Assembly: GCF_002865645.1 (NCBI RefSeq)
Contig: NW_020194627.1
Coordinates: 434,001 to 498,000 of the forward strand
Length of the DNA stretch: 64,000 nt
Source: Hyaloscypha bicolor E
Taxonomy: Eukaryota > Ascomycota > Leotiomycetes > Helotiales > Hyaloscyphaceae
Direction of reading: 5' to 3'
The notes under the pieces were generated by a model. The model made no database searches and was not told the origin of the DNA. It saw only the letters and a list, made by a program, of their open reading frames with translations. The translations under genes were made by a program, and so were the position numbers. The number at the start of each line of letters is the position of its first letter. The first letter of the stretch is position 1. Of the stretch, positions 58,886-64,000 are shown piece after piece.

Positions 58886-58902
58886 TAGGGCTCCTATCGA
58901 AT
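58886..58902 (+). repeat. hAT left terminal inverted repeat
   Basis: tagggctcctatcgaat, 17 bp, followed by interleaved tcgaat and attcga subterminal motifs. Confidence 0.95.
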
Positions 58903-59289
58903 CGATTCGATCGAATATTCGATAATTCGATCGAATATTCGATCTAATCGAACTCCCGTGACTAAAAATCACGTGTTAGGGCATAGAATAGGGGACTTAT
59001 ACCTAAAGTAGTAATAGAAGCGAATTTACTAAAAGAATTAGCTATATACTAAATCAAAACTCTTAATTTCCTAATTCTCTCTGCTACCAAGACCACTAAT
59101 TCAGGCCTAATTACGGCCTAACCAGTGCATGCAAGTACCCTGATTCGCCCCTGATTCGCCCCTATAATGAAGATATATATACTAATTAATAATAGAATAG
59201 TACTAACCCCCCTGAAATCCTCCCAATTGCAGGAGACCACGTCCACACCTCAGCGTTCTCGTCGAATTACAAGAGAAGAAGATGAAGAT

Positions 59290-61560
59290 ATAATTACTGT
59301 TAATACCCCTCCATAATCCTCAAGAATTACGAATACCTCCCTAGATACTCCGAATATACTAATTACTCGCAAGCGTAAGGTCGACTACGCTAACCTCTAT
59401 AACTTTGGGTTTTAGGGCTGTCCTCTACCCTTACTAAAGCCTCTAGCTAAGAGAGCACGTGTTTCCAATACAAGAGCCTCTCAAGAAGCCTCCCAAGCTA
59501 CTATAATTCCTGAGGAAAGCGAGAATGAAGAGGATAATAAAGATATACTTGAGGAGAAGAAGCAGAAGTAAGTAAATGCCTCTGGCAAGCGTACTTGGTA
59601 GTGGAAATACTATATAAGCAAGACACTTACTACTAAGTATAATAAGGGCAAGGGAAAGATAAAGGAGAGGGTTTTTGACGAGAAATATACCTGTAATATC
59701 TGTAAGAACTTTGATTAACTAGCGTTAAAGCTTAAGGGATTAATTACTGCTTTATCTAATCATATTCAAGTCGACCATAAGCGCTCCGATTTCTCTGGAT
59801 CTATGGCCTCTGGATCTATGGAAAGGGTATAATCTGGCCTTAATAAGTTTATAAAATTAAAGGAGGATATACCTGATTTTGAAGATATAATAGTTAATTG
59901 GATTATTAATACTTATTAGCTATTTATAACCTTAGAAAAGCCGAAGTTTAAGCTTATGATTTGCTCTACCGGATATACTGGACAGATTATTAGAGGGGAT
60001 ATAATTGCTAAGCGTATTCTTAGTAGAGTTAAGGTTTCTGAGAGTAATTTAGTAGCTCTATTAAATACTACTTGTAATATAATTACTATATTATTTAATA
60101 GTTAGACAAGTATAAATAATCTCTCGATATTTGCTATGAATGGGAAGTAGGCAGGCCTAGATATGAAGATATATTAAGCTTGTTTAGACTTTATTAAGAT
60201 TAAGGGTACTTATTCCGGTAAAAACCTTACTCAAATTATCTATAAAAGAGGCAAAAAACTCGGTATACTTCACAAGATTATAAGCCTTACTAGAGATAAT
60301 GCTAAGAATAATAATACTTGCGCTTAGTATCTTTATAAAATAATGGGATATATATATAACGAATACCTTAATCTAATACCTGTTTATAATAAATTAATAA
60401 GATTTAAGGGAGAAGCGAGCAAGATTAACTGCTTAGCTCATGTGAATAACCTTATTATAAAGGTGATTTTAAAGTCCTTAGGCTCAAGTACTCATAAAGA
60501 CGCTATAGTATTCCTCGATCGAGTTAGTAATAATGGTTGGAATAAGGTCACTTTACCTATAGTATTAGGAGATATTACTATACTACGTATTATAGTTCTT
60601 TGAATAAACCGCTCTCTATAGCGAATTCAAGAGTGGCTTGCTTAAGAAGGGGTTACTTCTATAATTTCATATGATATTAATATGAGATGGAATTATACTC
60701 TCGTAATACTAGAGGCAGCTCTCTTAAATCGGGCAGCTTTGAAGGCATTTATTAAGAACTATCCAGAAATCGCATATCTCTCTTTTGAGAACGAGTAATA
60801 GAAAAGACTCAAGCAGATTAGAGACCTTCTGAAGCCATTTGAGGAGTATATGCTATTTGTCTCCCGGGAAGAGCCTATATTATACCGTCTTCCGAACCTA
60901 TATCTTTAGCTTGAGAAGCTCCTGTAGTCGATTATAAAGAAAGAAGGAGTATATGCTATATTCGATTCTTCTCTTCTTGAGGCTACTCAAAAAGGACTTA
61001 ATAAGTTTAATTAGTACTATGCGGAGATAAAGAAGAATGATATATACTGGATTGCTTATTGTCTTAATCCGAGAATTAAGGCTAAGTGGTTAATTAAAAA
61101 TTACTCTAATTACGAAGTAATTCTTAATCGTGTTAAGAGCTTCCTAAAGGAGGCCTATTTATCTGAAGAAGAACTACTAGTAAGATCTCGTAATCTAGTT
61201 TAGAAGATAAAGATAAGCTTGGAGCTAGAGTTCTTGTAAGAGTATGGCTCTATAATTATAGCTAATAATAATATTAAGCGATACTTTAATATTCTAAGTA
61301 TTAATTTCGTATTAAATAAGAAGGAGAATCAGACTAAGTAGATATTAAATTAGTGGAAGGTCTATAAGTAAGAATACTTCCTTATATTTCAGGTTGCACG
61401 TGATTACCTTCCTATTCCGGGAGTAGAGGTTGATATTGAGTGATTATTTAATATTGCAAGAGAGATATTAGGGTTGAGACGTGCTTTAATATCTGCAGAG
61501 ACTTTGAGGGTATTAGTCTTATTAAAGGACTATATCTGTCGTGAAGTAGCTGGATAAGTT
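59290..61560 (+). pseudogene. RIP-mutated hAT transposase with BED zinc finger
   Basis: Plus-strand frame with Gln/Trp-type stops. The N-terminal BED finger region reads YYISKTLTTKYNKGKGKIKE, RVFDEKYTCNICKNFD near 59,690, then LSNHIQVDHKRSD; Cys-x2-Cys and His-x-x-x-x-His spacing fits BED. The catalytic RNase-H-like part is seen as SRVKVSESNLVALLNTTCN, NLSIFAMNGK, LGILHKIISLTRDNAKNNN near 60,290 and SKINCLAHVNNLIIKVILKS. The C-terminal dimerisation motif is PGVEVDIE, a TGA (Trp-type) at 61,441-61,443, LFNIAREILGLRRALISAET and LLKDYICREVAG. The whole plan is that of fungal hAT transposases of about 750 residues. Confidence 0.92.
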
Positions 61561-61822
61561 TAGGTGGCTATAAAAATCACGTGTGTACTATAGATTATAT
61601 CTAAATAGCCTTAATATTAATATAAATAAATATTATTAAAAAAAGGTTCTAGTTTATATGCGAATTCCTGATTTTGAGGGAAAATCACATGGAAAATTCA
61701 ATCGAACTATCGAATATTCGATCGAATCCTGTAAAAAAATTCGATTCTAATCGAATCGAACTTTACGTAATCCGATTCGACCGAATTCGATCGAATTTCG
61801 ATCGAATCGAACTAATTCGATA

Positions 61823-61839
61823 ATTCGATAGGAGCCCTA
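61823..61839 (-). repeat. hAT right terminal inverted repeat
   Basis: attcgataggagcccta, the reverse complement of the left repeat without mismatch. Confidence 0.95.
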
Positions 61840-61847
61840 GTCTGTGG
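61840..61847. repeat. Target-site duplication, right copy
   Basis: gtctgtgg, identical to 58,878-58,885. Confidence 0.97.
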
Positions 61848-62163
61848 GAACAGGAATCAAATCTCGCACCTCAAGAAAACCAAACCAAAAGTGAGTAGTA
61901 TATCCGCTGTGCCTTATTTTTGCTGACATATTCAAGACTCTGATCATGGTCGGTGTTTAAAGAAAGCTAAAGTGGACAAATTTCTTTTACGAATCCATGC
62001 TGCAATGGGACTAGTGGATAAATTGGCTTGTGAGCCAGAAAACTTGGATGAAATTGCGGCTGGAAATCTCGTGGACCTTCTCAAGGATTCACAAGAGATT
62101 TTAGAGAGTGTGAAGGACGATATGATAGAAGAATATAGAACAGATAGGGAGCGCTTAGAATAG

Positions 62164-62731
62164 ATATATTTTGACGTATGTCCCGTATTTACTACATCTA
62201 TAATTAGGGGACGAATTACTGGCGTCAATCAGTAATGCCCTATACGTATCCTAGCCTTGACAAGTCTATATATTCACTTTCAAGATGAGCGAACAGACAT
62301 ATATAGCTTCCGAGGTGCCTCTAGGGCCTATGGTCCCCCCCGAAGACCTGCTTGCGTGAGAGAAATGGCCACTCTAAGCCTAAAGACGCCCAATATGAAA
62401 TCGTTAGCTGTATTTCAGACACCCTTTCGACCCTGTCGGTGCTTGGGCATCAATAACAAGATACAAAGAGCAGAAGAATAAGTCAAGAGTTAGCCCTAAC
62501 CCTAAGTCACAAATACAGTAATGAAAGACCAGCTGGCGACCAATTGTGGCACCTGAGTGAAGACTTGTCCGTTTGGTATTTCCTGTGTAAATAAGTACAG
62601 AATGCGAACCCAAGCCGGCTTTATCGAGAAGTCAGGTCCGTCCCAAATGCCACAACCTTCCCTCTTCTGAGATAGCAGCCCATTATCAGTAATGTCGGTC
62701 GTCGAGGAAGCTTCGATGACGGAACGTCGAT
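62164..62731. other. Intergenic, no gene seen
   Basis: Frames at 62,257-62,481 (plus) and 62,404-62,613 (minus) overlap and have no recognisable content. The genes on either side converge on this stretch. Confidence 0.5.
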
Positions 62732-63278
62732 TTAGCGGGCGATCCGACGATACTTTTTTGGTCGTGTCTTCCTCCTTTCAAATTCCAAGTATTGTCCCCA
62801 GAATTGTTCCAGGAATAGTGCTACTGATTTGATGGGAGTAGACGAGTCCCCAAATTGACTCATTAATTGACGACTTTCATAATCGACTGTGTTCTTGAGT
62901 ATTTGCAAAATATCTTCTGGCCTCTCAGAGAGAAGCTTTAGAGACACTGTGGCGAGTCCTACGAATTGGAGAACATCACGATCGGGACAGAAGTAGATCT
63001 TTCTCCCACTCATGACGAGCTGCTGGTAGATCCGTAGGGCTGCTCGGCGAGATTCTTGGGTAGTTCTTAATGCTGTTATAGGATCGTTATCCTTGTAGGA
63101 AAATGTGATGTTGAGGACCTTTGAAGATTCGATATCGCGGTAGGTTAAAGGGCAATCTTCATCTATGAGTGGAAGCACTTGAATCATGCAGGCTTTAGGG
63201 AAGGAGAATGTCCAGATCTTGTCTCGGATTTCGAGAGGGAGGCTTGGGAAAAGGTGAAAATCCTGAGGTCCTTGAGAT
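62732..63278 (-). CDS. 2EXR-domain protein, 5' end unresolved
   Basis: The minus strand reads FHLFPSLPLEIRDKIWTFSF from about 63,258, the 2EXR opening motif, then ITALRTTQESRRAALRIYQQ (the E-S-R-R helix), MSGRKIYFCPDRDVLQFVGL, and a C-terminus rich in Arg/Lys (RRKTRPKKYRRIAR). The ATG at 63,187 lies inside the domain, so it is not the true start. The frame is open upstream only to 63,278, where cttatag looks like a 3' splice site, so a first exon should lie within a few hundred bases beyond. No RIP-type stop is present in the readable part. It is convergent with the hAT-split gene. Confidence 0.75.
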
Positions 63279-64000
63279 CTATAAGATTAATAACGAGGGG
63301 CCTCGATATAGGGCCGATGCCGATCAAGGCGTCCCTTCTCATAGTAGAGAATAAATTGGCAAAAATCGGCCATCTCTCCGTAAGTGCTTATATTTGGCGG
63401 TGACTTGAAACTAGGTAAGACTACTATTAGCATAAGGAGAAAGCAGTAGGGGAGGTGATAGGGTAATGAGAAGCTAGTCCAACCTAATATGAGCGACAAA
63501 TTGGGATGAGATCGAAGGAAGGATGATACTTGAGTTGAGGAAGACGAGCGTTTGGAGAATAAAAAGAGTTGTGGGAGGTCGATATACGGGCGGCCGCGTT
63601 TTATAGGGGTTAAGCGGCCGCTAGAGCCATACTAGGGCCTAGGTCACGCAAGCATAGCCTTAACGACTAGCCTTAATGCAACTCTGATCTGGCACATCGG
63701 TGGCAAAGTGGTATAATCAAGCAAAGAAAGCAGGGAGACCAAATAGTGGTATATTTGACTAAGGAGCTAAATATAGTCTCAAGATGTTTTATCCTGCTTC
63801 GCTTATATCACGTCCGTCGACCCACAATATGCTTTAAAATTAACTGGCAGGTTAATTTTTACTGGGCGAATTTGTATTACCTAATCTATCGGGAGTATTA
63901 TAAAGTATCTAAATAACGGCCTCTAAGGTCTATACTATTAATTTTGCTTTCTAAAGCTCCTGGGATAAGGCAAGGTTCGAGTTCGATAGAAGCTCGCAAT
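63279..64000. other. Upstream region, AT-rich towards the window end
   Basis: It should contain the missing first exon and promoter of the 2EXR gene; a candidate (MADFCQFILYYEKGRLDRHR near 63,375) cannot be joined cleanly. Two gcggccgc octamers lie at about 63,591 and 63,614. From 63,650 the sequence becomes AT-rich again. Confidence 0.4.

Larger units (their letters stand above)
58886..61839 (+). mobile_element. hAT-superfamily DNA transposon, 2,954 bp
   Basis: The element starts tagggctcctatcgaat and ends with its exact reverse complement (61,823-61,839), a 17-bp terminal inverted repeat. It is flanked by an exact 8-bp duplication (gtctgtgg at 58,878-58,885 and 61,840-61,847). Subterminal regions (58,898-58,960 and 61,690-61,822) are full of tcgaat and attcgat words on both strands, probable transposase binding sites. 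The interior holds a RIP-mutated transposase. Ends and duplication are undamaged, so it could only move if an active transposase were supplied in trans. Confidence 0.97.
58295..62163 (+). pseudogene. Spliced host gene split by a hAT transposon
   Basis: A likely first exon (58,295-58,328, MSALSQYLTIF) joins in phase across a 67-nt intron (acceptor tatag at 58,395) to VKEIQWMAETQLSITKDTME. Closer to the insertion the frame reads ETKISIRGRTGVEMLVGYPE, GSHLTAPPLVLESRPQVLG, ALDAPGNARPSKRLW up to 58,885. After the element and one copy of the duplication the same frame continues EQESNLAPQENQTK (61,848-61,890), a 46-nt intron (61,891-61,936, GTGAGT, gctgac branch), then DHGRCLKKAKVDKFLLRIHA and ends YRTDRERLE at 62,163. 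The C-terminus is helical and acidic. Besides the insertion there are Gln-type stops at 58,494-58,496 and 58,610-58,612, and one frame change upstream is unresolved. No domain is recognised. Confidence 0.7.

Noticed and set aside
63960..64000. ggttcgagttcgat resembling a tRNA T-arm
   Set aside because: The pattern is imperfect, no matching acceptor or anticodon arm is visible, and the window ends.
1..64000. CRISPR array or bacterial-type operons
   Set aside because: Repeats found are few-copy minisatellites without unique equal spacers, and genes carry spliceosomal introns.

Overview
This window reads as chromosomal DNA of a filamentous ascomycete (Pezizomycotina). Intact genes carry short GT-AG introns of about 45-120 nt with recognisable branch points. 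The families present are typical of such fungi: a Zn2Cys6 regulator, a BCS1-like AAA protein, a LaeA/UMTA-type methyltransferase and several 2EXR-domain proteins. Large tracts show the mark of repeat-induced point mutation (RIP): extreme A+T content, and reading frames that stay coherent apart from TAA/TAG where CAA/CAG (Gln) is expected and TAG/TGA where TGG (Trp) is expected. The 2EXR expansion would suit a leotiomycete, but I cannot prove the class.

Layout. 1-14.8 kb is AT-rich to intermediate and holds only broken genes: a SANT/Myb-like repeat-associated protein, a possible PD-(D/E)XK-like protein, two unidentified frames and a GT2 (Cps1/hyaluronan-synthase-like) glycosyltransferase. 14.8-27.9 kb is a balanced-GC island with minisatellites, small hypothetical genes, a methyltransferase with four nonsense codons but intact splice sites, an intact Zn2Cys6 transcription factor, an intact Nudix hydrolase, and a BCS1-like gene broken by a stop, a frameshift and an apparent inversion of its 3' end. 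27.9-30.6 kb is AT-rich. 30.6-37.0 kb is a second gene island with two intact 2EXR genes and two hypothetical genes. 37.0-57.8 kb is a long RIP-degraded tract in which remains of host-type genes can still be read: a CSC1/DUF221 channel, an Asn/Lys-rich protein, a ferric reductase, a coiled-coil protein, a repeat protein with its TATA box still visible, and a multi-exon gene with a TFIIS-N/LEDGF-like domain. 57.9-63.3 kb is a third island in which a spliced gene is split by a hAT transposon with matching terminal inverted repeats and an exact 8-bp target duplication, followed by another 2EXR gene.

The genes do not form one pathway. The most informative point is that the RIP-degraded DNA is not only transposon DNA. 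It contains cargo-like, normally single-copy gene types (GT2, CSC1, ferric reductase, TFIIS-N domain). This fits an old segmental duplication or a large cargo-carrying mobile element that was inactivated by RIP. No tRNA, rRNA or CRISPR array was recognised.
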